From positions 62,001 to 126,000 of the forward strand of contig NZ_CP017782.1 in assembly GCF_001856665.1 (NCBI RefSeq): 64,000 nt of DNA, written 5' to 3'. Below are positions 26,140 through 34,200 of the stretch, piece by piece (within the stretch, counting starts at the first letter, position 1; each line of letters starts with the position of its first letter). Origin of the DNA: Rhodobacter xanthinilyticus (lineage in GTDB: Bacteria > Pseudomonadota > Alphaproteobacteria > Rhodobacterales > Rhodobacteraceae). Both the position numbers and the translations under genes were made by a program. A model generated the notes under the pieces. It was not told where the DNA came from. It saw only the letters and a list, made by a program, of their open reading frames with translations, and searched no databases.

Positions 26140-27286
26140 TCATCGTCGTCGCGCGCGACTTGTGGCGCAGAACATCGCCCACCTCGTGCAAGGCTACGCC
26201 AGAGCGAACCATCCGAGTTGCGAGGCTGTGGCGAAGCACATGCGATCCGAGATACCGGGCAGGCATCTCGATCTTCAGTGCTGCGCAGGCCCGGGCAAGG
26301 ATTTTGCTGACGATGCGGCTGTCCTTGAACCCGAGATAGGGGGCATAGGACCTGACAAAAAGAACGCGCGTTACGGTCGATGGTCGGGCATCGCGCAGGT
26401 AAGCGCTGATTGCGGCGCCGACATCTTCCGGAAGCGGGAGACGGTCACGCCGTTTGCCCTTTCCTCGGACGAGCAGCTCTCCCGCTCGCCAGTCGATGTC
26501 ATCGATCTCTATCGCCATGACTTCGGGCACACGCAGGCCGAGCCGGGCCATCAGCAGGAACATGGCATAGTCACGAACGCCATAGCTGGACTCTCGCCGG
26601 ACCCACTCAAGGATGGCCTCGATGTCTGTCGGCGGCAGATACCTGGGAAGTCGGTTGTTCTGGATGCGATGTACCTTCGGCACAGTCGACGACAGATTGG
26701 TTACGGTCAGGCCCCGGGCAAACAGGTACTGGAAGAAGCAGCGCAGATGGGATGCCGGCGTCCGCGCCATCGACAGACTCTTCCCCTTCTGGATGTGTTC
26801 GAGGAACGCAACGATGTCTTGGTGCCTGATCGACGAAGGGTCAGGCACTGTTTCGCCAAACCGGTGGTCCAAGAAGCGGACGGCATATCGCTTGACATGA
26901 TAAACTGAACTCGGACTCAGGCCGCGTTGCCCGAGCAGGAAGCCTTCCAGGTCATCCAGCAGCGTGTCCTTTGCAATTTGGGCAGCAGATACAGGTGGCG
27001 GAATCGCAACGCCGATGCTGATGAGGTGGAGGACGAACCGTCTGACCAAGTTCGGGATCCGGACCGCGTTCACTCGATCAAATGGAACCTGCCGGGCAAG
27101 GCGATCGGCGATTTCCAGCGTCAATGACGTCGGCTCAACACCATGGGCCTCCAGAACCCGGCCAAACCGTCGAAGCTGGAAGCGATAGTTAGACAGCGCC
27201 CTACGCTGCATGTGCGTCGACGCGAGGCTCTCCTCGAACGAACTGAAGTAGGTGTCGAGGCAGGTTGGTTGGATTTTCTTGGCCAT
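26140..27286 (-). pseudogene. Tyrosine recombinase, C-terminal catalytic Tyr removed by IS21
   Basis: The start at 27286 (GGAGAG upstream) gives MAKKIQPTCLDTYF and about 382 native residues. Phage-integrase motifs are present: the first Arg in ARLGLRVPEVMAIEIDDIDW, and HVLRHSLATRMVRSG. The sequence then runs HKSRATTMM into the IS21 end, exactly before the expected TTxIYAKVD, so the nucleophilic Tyr is missing and the product should be inactive for strand cleavage. The family resembles the recombinases that occur in trios. It was probably joined to the ParB-like gene by an IS21-linked deletion. Confidence 0.82.
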
Positions 27287-27315
27287 ACGCTCTCTCCATG
27301 TTGCTGGCGCAACAA

Positions 27316-27470
27316 GGATTATGCCGAACGCCTTGGCACGAAACTGAGGGTTCAGGACCATGAAGCCGGTCAGCCGCACCTAATAATCTTTGGCTGGTCT
27401 GGCAGTATGCCAAGTCGATGCTTCTCGTCGACTGGAGGGCCATGCGGCATAATCCTGATCCCGGCATAAT
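27316..27470. repeat. GGATTATGCCG inverted-repeat set upstream of the broken recombinase
   Basis: GGATTATGCCG at 27316-27326 has a perfect inverse CGGCATAATCC at 27445-27455, and CGGCATAAT recurs at 27462-27470. The ATTATG core resembles the ends of the trio element at 35789-41395. They may be binding sites of the tyrosine recombinase. No gene lies between 27287 and 27568. Confidence 0.5.
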
Positions 27471-27554
27471 ATTCTCTGACCTGCTCCCGGCCACGACTCG
27501 ACGCCTTTGGTGGCGGCGCGCATGCCATCGATCTCAGCGCTCGTAAATCCATCG

Positions 27555-27568
27555 GCTGGTCCAGCACG
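27555..27568. repeat. 14-bp direct repeat, left of IS3 copy 1
   Basis: GCTGGTCCAGCACG is repeated exactly at 28996-29009 on the other side of the IS3 copy. This is much longer than the 3-5 bp duplications usual for IS3-family elements. Confidence 0.8.
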
Positions 27569-27607
27569 TGTACCGGGGCACGGTTATGAGACAGCGCGTT
27601 GCGCTGG

Positions 27608-28531
27608 TCATGCCGCCATTTTGAACCCTTTGGCGGCGTCGGTTTCAAGGGCCTTCTGTTCGGCCCTGATCTGATCGGGCGTTTTGTAGCCGTGCCGTTC
27701 CCGCAGCCATGATGCGTTGTATCGCGCGGCGAAGGCGGCCAAAGCATGCCTGAGCTCTTCGACGGTCACAAAATGGCGGACCCAGAGCAGTTGCTCCTTG
27801 AGGGTGCGTATGGCCCGTTCGGCCACCCCATTGCCCTCGGGCTGGCGCACGAAAGCTGGTGAACTGGTGATCCCGAAGCATTTGATCTCGCTCTGGAAGT
27901 CTTCTGACATGTAGTTCGATCCGTGGTCGTGCCGCAGGATCAGGCCGAGGGCCGTATCCGGCCCGATACAGCCGAAGTGCCGGGTGACGCCCTGACGGAT
28001 CGGTTCCAGCGCCTCCCACCGGCTGGCACTTGAAGACGCATGGGTGCCGACGAACTCGCCCGAGCAATGATCCACCGCGATGAACACGTAGGCCCGTCCC
28101 TCCCCGATGGTGACCGTCTGGGTCATGTCCGTGCCCCAGACCTGATCGACCCGCTCAGTGACGATCGTCCCGTCATGGGGATGCGCATCCCGCTGGACGG
28201 GTCGCTGAGGTGCCAGAAGGTCGTTCTCCTTCATGACCCGCCGCACCCGACGGGGGGCGGTACAGACGCCCAGATGCCGAAGCCGCGCCCATATCTTCCG
28301 GTAGCCTTCCCCGGAAAACGGCGAGGCTTCGATGATGGCCTCGATATGCTCCAGAAGCGCGCTGTCGCTGCAGGCCCCCTCCGGACCACGACGACGTGGC
28401 GGCCGCGCCTCATTGGCGGCATTGCCCGTAACACGATGCCGGTACACCGTCGCCCGGGGGACCCCCCAGATGTTGCAGACACGCGTCGTCCCGTAGCGCC
28501 GGTGCGTGGAGATCGAGTGCGCCTGGCTCAT
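27608..28531 (-). CDS. IS3-family transposase OrfB (copy 1)
   Basis: A 307-aa integrase-core transposase. An IS3 OrfB start region (THRRYGTTRVCNIWGVPRAT) is followed by the DDE catalytic residues: Asp in QVWGTDMTQTV, Asp in LRHDHGSNYMSEDFQ and Glu in QPEGNGVAERAIRTLKEQ. It overlaps orfA by four bases (ATGA), suggesting translational coupling; a frameshift fusion with OrfA is the family's usual strategy and cannot be excluded. Confidence 0.92.
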   Translation of the reverse strand: MSQAHSISTHRRYGTTRVCNIWGVPRATVYRHRVTGNAANEARPPRRRGPEGACSDSALLEHIEAIIEASPFSGEGYRKIWARLRHLGVCTAPRRVRRVMKENDLLAPQRPVQRDAHPHDGTIVTERVDQVWGTDMTQTVTIGEGRAYVFIAVDHCSGEFVGTHASSSASRWEALEPIRQGVTRHFGCIGPDTALGLILRHDHGSNYMSEDFQSEIKCFGITSSPAFVRQPEGNGVAERAIRTLKEQLLWVRHFVTVEELRHALAAFAARYNASWLRERHGYKTPDQIRAEQKALETDAAKGFKMAA

Positions 28532-28929
28532 GTCCTCGACCTCCGCCGGGCCAAAGGGCGGCCGCCCTCCAGCTTGTCGATCTTCGCGTACAGCAACTCG
28601 TTGGCCATGGTGATCTCGCCCACCTTGGCCTGCAGCCGCGCAATCTCGTCGTCACGCTCATCGCGCTCGCGTTCCTTCAGCGCACTCTCGGCCGCCATGA
28701 GCACCCGGTCGCGCCATTCGGACAGCCGGTGAACCGGAACGTTCAGGTCCCGCGACACCGCCTCCAAGCTCTCACCCCGCATGAGCCGCTGAACCGCCAC
28801 GAGTTTGCGCTTCGCCGAAAGGCGCCTGGCAGGACCGGCCACGGCCCCGCCGTCGCCAGCGTGATGGGCGCGCGCCGACGGGGCCGTGGCCTCCGTCGCA
28901 CCTGAGGTGTCGTCGATCTTCTTGTCCAT
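28528..28929 (-). CDS. IS3-family OrfA (copy 1)
   Basis: A 133-aa DNA-binding protein with an HTH (RGESLEAVSRDLNVPVHRLSEW) and a C-terminal heptad-rich coil (DDEIARLQAKVGEITMANEL), as in IS3-family OrfA proteins. It recognises the element ends and can be fused with OrfB. Confidence 0.9.
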   Translation of the reverse strand: MDKKIDDTSGATEATAPSARAHHAGDGGAVAGPARRLSAKRKLVAVQRLMRGESLEAVSRDLNVPVHRLSEWRDRVLMAAESALKERERDERDDEIARLQAKVGEITMANELLYAKIDKLEGGRPLARRRSRT

Positions 28930-28995
28930 GCTCTACTCCCCTTTCCTGAGAGAAATAGCGCTCCGAACTGTCTCAAGAAACCGTGCACCAGCCCA

Positions 28996-29009
28996 GCTGG
29001 TCCAGCACG
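28996..29009. repeat. 14-bp direct repeat, right of IS3 copy 1
   Basis: Exact partner of 27555-27568 (GCTGGTCCAGCACG). Confidence 0.8.
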
Positions 29010-29049
29010 CAAGAATGGTTGGTCGCGGCGCTGAACAGGGAGGACGCCG

Positions 29050-29694
29050 ATGCCTGAGATCATCTGCACCACTGTCTACCAGTTCCCCGAGCTCTCGGAT
29101 GCGGCCAAAGAGAAGGCCCGCTGCTGGTATCGCGACCTCGGGCCCCACGACGACTGGTGGGACGCGGTCTATGAAGATTTCGAGCGGGTCTGCGAGATAC
29201 TCGGCATCAGCCTGAAGACCACGCCCGTCCGCCTGATGGGCGGCGGGATGCGCCAAAAGCCCTGCATCTGGTTCTCCGGGTTCTGGAGTCAGGGCGACGG
29301 GGCCTGTTTCGAAGGATACTGGTCCCACGCCAAGGGCGCGGCCGCTCGCATTCGGGACTACGCGCCCACGGACGCGACGTTGCACGGCATCGCCGACCGG
29401 CTGCAGGCCATCCAGCGGCGGAACTTCTACCAGCTCGCCGCCGAGGCCAGCCACCGTGGTCGCTACTACCATGAATACACCATGTCGGTGGACATCACGC
29501 GGGACAGCGCGACCTGGCAGCCGCCGACTGAGGACGCGGAAGAAGTCGTGACCGAGGCGCTACGTGATCTGGCCCGCTGGCTCTACCGCCAGCTTGAAGC
29601 CGAATACGACCAGCTCACCTCAGACCAGGCCATCGAGGAGGGAATCATCGTCAACGCGTATACGTTCACGGAAGGAGGGCGGCGGTTTGGGTGA
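29050..29694 (+). CDS. Conserved plasmid protein (often labelled antitoxin of TA stability system)
   Basis: A 214-aa soluble protein. The opening CTTVYQFPELSDAAKEKARCWYRDLG and the middle RLMGGGMRQKPCIWFSGFWS are conserved in a family frequent on alphaproteobacterial plasmids and phages. Databases often name it an antitoxin of a stability system, a label I regard as weak because no toxin partner is next to it. It is rich in aromatic residues and has no membrane segment. GGGAGG about 11 bases upstream supports the ATG at 29050. Confidence 0.6.
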   Translation: MPEIICTTVYQFPELSDAAKEKARCWYRDLGPHDDWWDAVYEDFERVCEILGISLKTTPVRLMGGGMRQKPCIWFSGFWSQGDGACFEGYWSHAKGAAARIRDYAPTDATLHGIADRLQAIQRRNFYQLAAEASHRGRYYHEYTMSVDITRDSATWQPPTEDAEEVVTEALRDLARWLYRQLEAEYDQLTSDQAIEEGIIVNAYTFTEGGRRFG

Positions 29695-29753
29695 GCTGAT
29701 CTCGTTTCACGCAGACAAGCGGGGGCTAGTCTGTTGTAAGATATCGGCAGTGG

Positions 29754-30368
29754 TCACGGCTTCTGCCGCACGACCGTCATGACCCGGGAATATTGTTTGA
29801 TCCAGATGGCCTTATCTGGGCTCAACCATTTAATCAGTTCCATGATCTGACTATACTCAGCGGTGATATTTCGATGAAGAATTGGCTCATGATGAAAGAC
29901 GCGGTTGCGGAATTCACGGACATCGTCACAGCGCTTGTATAGTTGTGCATAGGAAACAGGCCCCGGCAGGTGAGGGAAGTCTGCATGCAGACTTGCCCAG
30001 AAGACGGGTTCGTGCCTTGGCAGCAGCATTTTCACCCAGAATCCAAAATTGAGCTCTGCGGTCATTCGCCCTGAGGTAACCGCGCCCGTTGTGACGAGCT
30101 TGTCGCGTGCTGTTTTTACTATGCGCTTGCCGCCGCTCTTGATCTGCAAGAGAAAGGCAGGGTCATCCCACCATTGCGGACCATAGAGCGCGATGAGGCG
30201 AGCGACGATTATATTCCTTAGACTGACCTCGGCTGCGCTCAGTACAGGGAAGAAAGCCTCACTGAGCTGAATGTTCCAGCCATAGAGGGCCAGAGCGCGA
30301 TCTGGATTGTGACCAGCAGCAACGAGGTACTTCGTGAGACGTTCTTGAGAAATTATATTTGTTACCAA
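29754..30368 (-). CDS. Abi-family abortive-infection-like protein with HEPN-type RX4H motif
   Basis: A 204-aa protein that begins with a TTG at 30368 in the available frame. The pattern RLTKYLVAAGHNPDRALALY...SEAFFPVLSAAEVSLRN and the late motif EFRNRVFHHEPI fit Abi-like proteins. RNRVFH gives R-x4-H, the catalytic signature of HEPN ribonucleases. Such proteins cleave RNA on phage infection. On the minus strand TATAAT overlaps the first codons, so the true start may be slightly further in. It is A+T-richer than its neighbours, consistent with separate acquisition. Confidence 0.65.
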   Translation of the reverse strand: MVTNIISQERLTKYLVAAGHNPDRALALYGWNIQLSEAFFPVLSAAEVSLRNIIVARLIALYGPQWWDDPAFLLQIKSGGKRIVKTARDKLVTTGAVTSGRMTAELNFGFWVKMLLPRHEPVFWASLHADFPHLPGPVSYAQLYKRCDDVREFRNRVFHHEPILHRNITAEYSQIMELIKWLSPDKAIWIKQYSRVMTVVRQKP

Positions 30369-30413
30369 ATACTTAATGCTCCGATCGACTGTTCGCGTAC
30401 CGTCAGACTGCGC

Positions 30414-30443
30414 TTGACAGTCGTGCGAAGATACCCATATATG
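30414..30443 (+). promoter_or_regulatory. Sigma-70-like promoter of a candidate small RNA
   Basis: TTGACA (30414-30419) with ATATAT/TATATG 17-18 bp later (30437-30443). No open frame follows; a terminator hairpin appears 43 bp downstream. Confidence 0.6.
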
Positions 30444-30449
30444 AGAGCA

Positions 30450-30527
30450 ATCGAAGGCAAAGTCAGGCCTTCAAACCCTTAGAAGCCCGCGACAGCCGTT
30501 ACAGGTCCTCGCGGGTTTTCGCTTTTT
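30450..30527 (+). ncRNA. Candidate small RNA with two hairpins and terminator
   Basis: Between the Abi-like gene and the LexA-controlled gene, a promoter is followed by two stem-loops: GAAGGC/GCCTTC (30453-30458, 30467-30472) and CCCGCGA/TCGCGGG (30486-30492, 30509-30515) with a run of T to 30527. The layout (about 78 nt, internal hairpin plus terminator) is like plasmid antisense RNAs, but it has no obvious partner here. The remaining bases to 30727 show no gene. Confidence 0.5.
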
Positions 30528-30727
30528 ATACATCTACTTACGGAAATCCAAGAAGATTTGGCGAGGCAAACTCTCAGCCCAATATGGTGCGGTGGCGCTT
30601 GTTCATCCCACTATTCTGCTTCTAGTCGACCTTCACCAGGAATGGCTTTTCCAAGCTCAGAGTTATGACGTGTGAAGATACCGCAGGCCTGTGACCCCGT
30701 TCGTCGGGGGCGAGCGCCCCGTTCCTG

Positions 30728-31024
30728 TCACTTGTTCCCGTCGATCCACTTCGACATGAGCCCCTTGTCGCGGAAGCATTCGTCCGGAACGGCGCGCTGT
30801 TTGATCCGGGCGAGTTTCTCAGCGAAGGCTACCTGCTTGGACGTGGGCAGCCGGTCCATGTCCGATACCGGCTTCAGCTGGGCCTGAGCCTCGATCCAAG
30901 CGCTCAAAGATCGCCGGTCTTGCTGAACCTCCCAGGGCAGGAGCGTCCGGTTGCGCAGGGCGAGCGACCGCGCATAGGCAATCTGCTTGGGTGTTACGGG
31001 CAGGGCGTGCGTGGTGATTTCCAT
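30728..31024 (-). CDS. 98-aa protein with two internal repeats, under a LexA-box promoter
   Basis: A small basic protein made of two related halves: TPKQIAYARSLALRNRTLLP (residues 11-30) and TSKQVAFAEKLARIKQRAVP (61-80), each followed by an S-W-I ending (LSAWIEA, MSKWIDG). The repeats resemble the short helical DUF3072-like unit, often linked to DNA-related plasmid genes, but the function is unknown to me. Its promoter (31054-31082) has a perfect LexA site in the spacer, so it should be SOS induced. Confidence 0.7.
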   Translation of the reverse strand: MEITTHALPVTPKQIAYARSLALRNRTLLPWEVQQDRRSLSAWIEAQAQLKPVSDMDRLPTSKQVAFAEKLARIKQRAVPDECFRDKGLMSKWIDGNK

Positions 31025-31053
31025 GGTGGAACCCCCTTTCTGGCTTGGTTCAG

Positions 31054-31082
31054 AATATAGAACATAACAGGAACAAAGTCAA
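31054..31082 (-). promoter_or_regulatory. Promoter with LexA (SOS) box in the spacer
   Basis: On the minus strand: TTGACT (31082-31077), a 17-bp spacer and TATATT (31059-31054). The spacer contains GTTC-N7-GTTC (31060-31074 read on the minus strand), the alphaproteobacterial LexA consensus. LexA binding here would block RNA polymerase. Confidence 0.75.
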
Positions 31083-31201
31083 GCAAAGCATCGGGAACGC
31101 CTTGGTGCGAGAGGGAGAGAGGGGCCGGGAAAGATCAGGTCCGAGGCTGCCCGAGAGAGGGTGTCCGGGCCTGATCCTATCCTTCATTCCGGAGATTCCC
31201 G

Positions 31202-34200
31202 ATGACCCATCTTGCCCCTGTTGCGCAGGCGTCCTTGCCTGCGCCCGTTGTTCCGTTGGCAGCAAATCCTGCCCCTGCGATCGTTGCTGTTGCCGAAGCG
31301 CTGCAGCCCGATCTGGCGCAAGGGCTTCTGATCGACCCGCTGCGCCTGCGCCGCGAGATGGAACATGCCTTTGGCGGTTCCGATGCGACCGGTGCTTGGG
31401 ACTGGAAGCTCGCCTATGAGGCGGGCGAGGTGGCGCTGATCCTCTTTCTGCGGAAATTCGGTCGGGCGTTGCTTGCGCGTGCCGGCTCGCCTGCGGCGCT
31501 CTTGCCGATCCTCGCCAAGGTGGCAGGCCTCTTGCCCACGCACACCCGGCGGTCGGAAGAGATGGAGCGCTTTCAGCAATTCTCGACGCCGCTGCCCATG
31601 GGGCTCGCGGCTGTGGCGGCAGCACAGATCACGCCCTATGATCTTGTCCTAGAGCCGTCTGCCGGGACCGGGCTTCTGGCGATCCTCGCCGAGATCGCCG
31701 GCGGCACTCTGGCTCTGAACGAGTTGGCGGACACCCGCGCCGACCTTCTTCGCTTGCTGTTCCCGGGCCGACCGGTCACGGGGTTTGATGCCGCGCAGAT
31801 CGACGATCATCTCGATGCCTGCTCAAGCCCGAGCGTCATTCTGATGAACCCGCCCTTCTCGGCTGTGGCCAATGTCGATGGTCGGTCGACCGAGGCGACG
31901 GCCCGACATCTGCGCTCGGCCCTTGCGCGCTTAGTTCCCGGCGGACGGCTCGTGGCCATCACAGGGGCCGGTTTCGCTCCTGATGCGCCGGCCTGGGCCG
32001 AGACCTTCGGCCGTCTGACCGAGACGGCCCATCTCATCTTCACCGGCGCGGTGTCGGGCGCAGCTTTCGCCAAGCACGGCACCAGCTTCGAGACGCGGAT
32101 TTCTGTCTTCGATAAATGCCGCGGCGGTGAGCCGGGCGGCATCACCGCTGACCTGCACCAGCCCACGTCCCCCGACGTGGCGCGTCTAATGTCCAGGGTC
32201 ACTGCAGAGGTTCCGCCGCGCCTCGAGATGGAACGGGCCGCAAATGCGCGTCTGGGCCACTCTCCCCTCTTCCCGGGAAATCCTGCCCCCACAACATGCA
32301 AGCCCGTCAACCGATCGCGCGCGACCTCTGCGGCTCAACCGGAGAAACCTGGAGCGCAGATCGAGGTCGAGGACCTAAGCTACGAACTCCGCGACAACGC
32401 CGAGGACGCGACACGTCTGTCCGATGCGATCTACGAGACCTTCCGTTTGCAGGCGATCGACATCCCCGCAGCGACCGCACACCCGACCAAGCTTGTGCAA
32501 TCGGCGGCCATGGCCTCTGTCGCACCTCCGAAACCCACGTACCGCCCCAAGCTGCCCCCGGCCGTCCTGCGCGACGGCCTGCTGTCCGACGCGCAGCTCG
32601 AGACCGTCATCTACGCGGGGGAGGCGCATGGCGCGCATCTCACTGGGTCTTGGACCGTTGATGAGACCGGAGACATGGTCTCCGCTGCACGGGACGATGC
32701 CGCTGACGCCGTCCGCTTCCGCCGGGGTTTCTTTTTGGGTGATGGCACCGGCGCGGGCAAGGGCCGTCAGTCGGCCGGGATCTTGCTCGACAACTGGGCC
32801 CGAGGAAGACGCAAGGCGCTCTGGATCTCGAAAAGCGACAAGCTTCTCGAGGACGCACAGCGCGACTGGTCGGCCCTTGGCCAGGAGCGCCTGCTGGTCA
32901 CGCCGCTCTCGCGCTTTGCCCAAGGCCGCGACATCCCGCTGACCGAGGGCATTCTCTTCACCACCTACGCCACACTGCGTTCTGAAGAACGGGGGGCCAA
33001 GAAATCCCGCGTCGATCAGATCGTCGACTGGCTCGGGGCGGAGTTCGATGGGGTGATCCTCTTTGACGAAAGCCATGCCATGGCGAATGCCGCCGGGGGC
33101 AAAGGCGAGCGAGGCGATACCATGGCCTCGCAGCAGGGCAGGGCGGGTCTGCGGCTGCAGCACAAACTTCCGAATGCCCGCGTGGTCTATGTCTCGGCCA
33201 CGGGTGCCACGACCGTCCACAACCTCGCCTATGCGCAGCGTCTCGGGCTTTGGGGCGGGGAGGATTTCCCCTTCCAGACCCGGTCGGAATTCGTGGAAGC
33301 CATTGAGGCTGGCGGTGTCGCGGCGATGGAGGTTCTTGCCCGCGACCTCCGGGCACTCGGCCTCTACACAGCGCGGTCGCTTTCCTATGACGATGTCGAA
33401 TACGAGATGCTAGAGCATGCTCTCAGCCCCGAGCAGCGCGGCATCTACGATGCCTATGCCGGGGCCTTCGCTATCATCCACAACAACCTGACTGCGGCGC
33501 TGGAGGCGGCGAACATTTCCGGCGCGGCCGACGGGCCGACCGGGTCGGGCACGCTGAACCGCCAGGCCAAGTCCGCAGCGCGGTCCGCCTTCGAGAGCGC
33601 CAAACAGCGCTTCTTCGGCCATTTGCTCACCTCGATGAAGACCCCCACGCTTATCGCATCCATCGATGCAGATCTGGCTGCGGGTCACGCGGCGGTCATC
33701 CAGATCGTCTCGACGGGTGAGGCGCTGATGGAACGCCGCCTGTCGGAGATCCCGACCGACGAATGGAATGATATCCGTTGTGACATCACACCCAGGGAAT
33801 ACGTTCTGGACTACCTCGCCCATTCCTTCCCGGTGCAGCTCTACGAGCCTTTCACCGACAGCGAGGGCAACCTCTCGTCGCGCCCCGTCACGCGCGACGG
33901 CCAACCGGTGGAGTGCCGCGAAGCCGTCCGGCGTCGTGACGCGCTGATCGAGAAACTGGCTTCGCTTCCGCCGGTGCCGGGTGCACTCGACCAGATCGTC
34001 CAGCGCTTCGGCACGGATCTCGTGGCCGAAGTCACAGGGCGCTCGCGGCGCATCGTGCGGAAGGGCGAAGGGCATTCGGCACGGCTCGTAGTGGAGAACC
34101 GGGCTGGAGCCGCGAACTTCGCGGAAACCCAAGCCTTCATGGATAACGAAAAGCGTATCCTGATCTTCTCGGATGCCGGCGGCACCGGGCGCAGCTATCA

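Larger units (their letters stand above)
27569..28995 (-). mobile_element. IS3-family insertion sequence, copy 1
   Basis: A 1427-bp element with ends TGTACCGGGGCACGG and TGGGCTGGTGCACGG (imperfect inverted repeats extending to TGAGACAG). It carries orfA and orfB on the minus strand. The same element recurs at 44184-45610 (same length, identical proteins) and from 63434 to the window end. It is the only copy with matching flanks. Confidence 0.92.

Noticed and set aside
29050-29694. Firm toxin-antitoxin call for the 214-aa protein
   Set aside because: No adjacent toxin-like frame; the database label alone is not enough.
30486-30515. Possible tRNA or riboswitch
   Set aside because: Only one 7-bp stem and a T-run; no cloverleaf or anticodon arm. 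Treated as terminator of a candidate sRNA.
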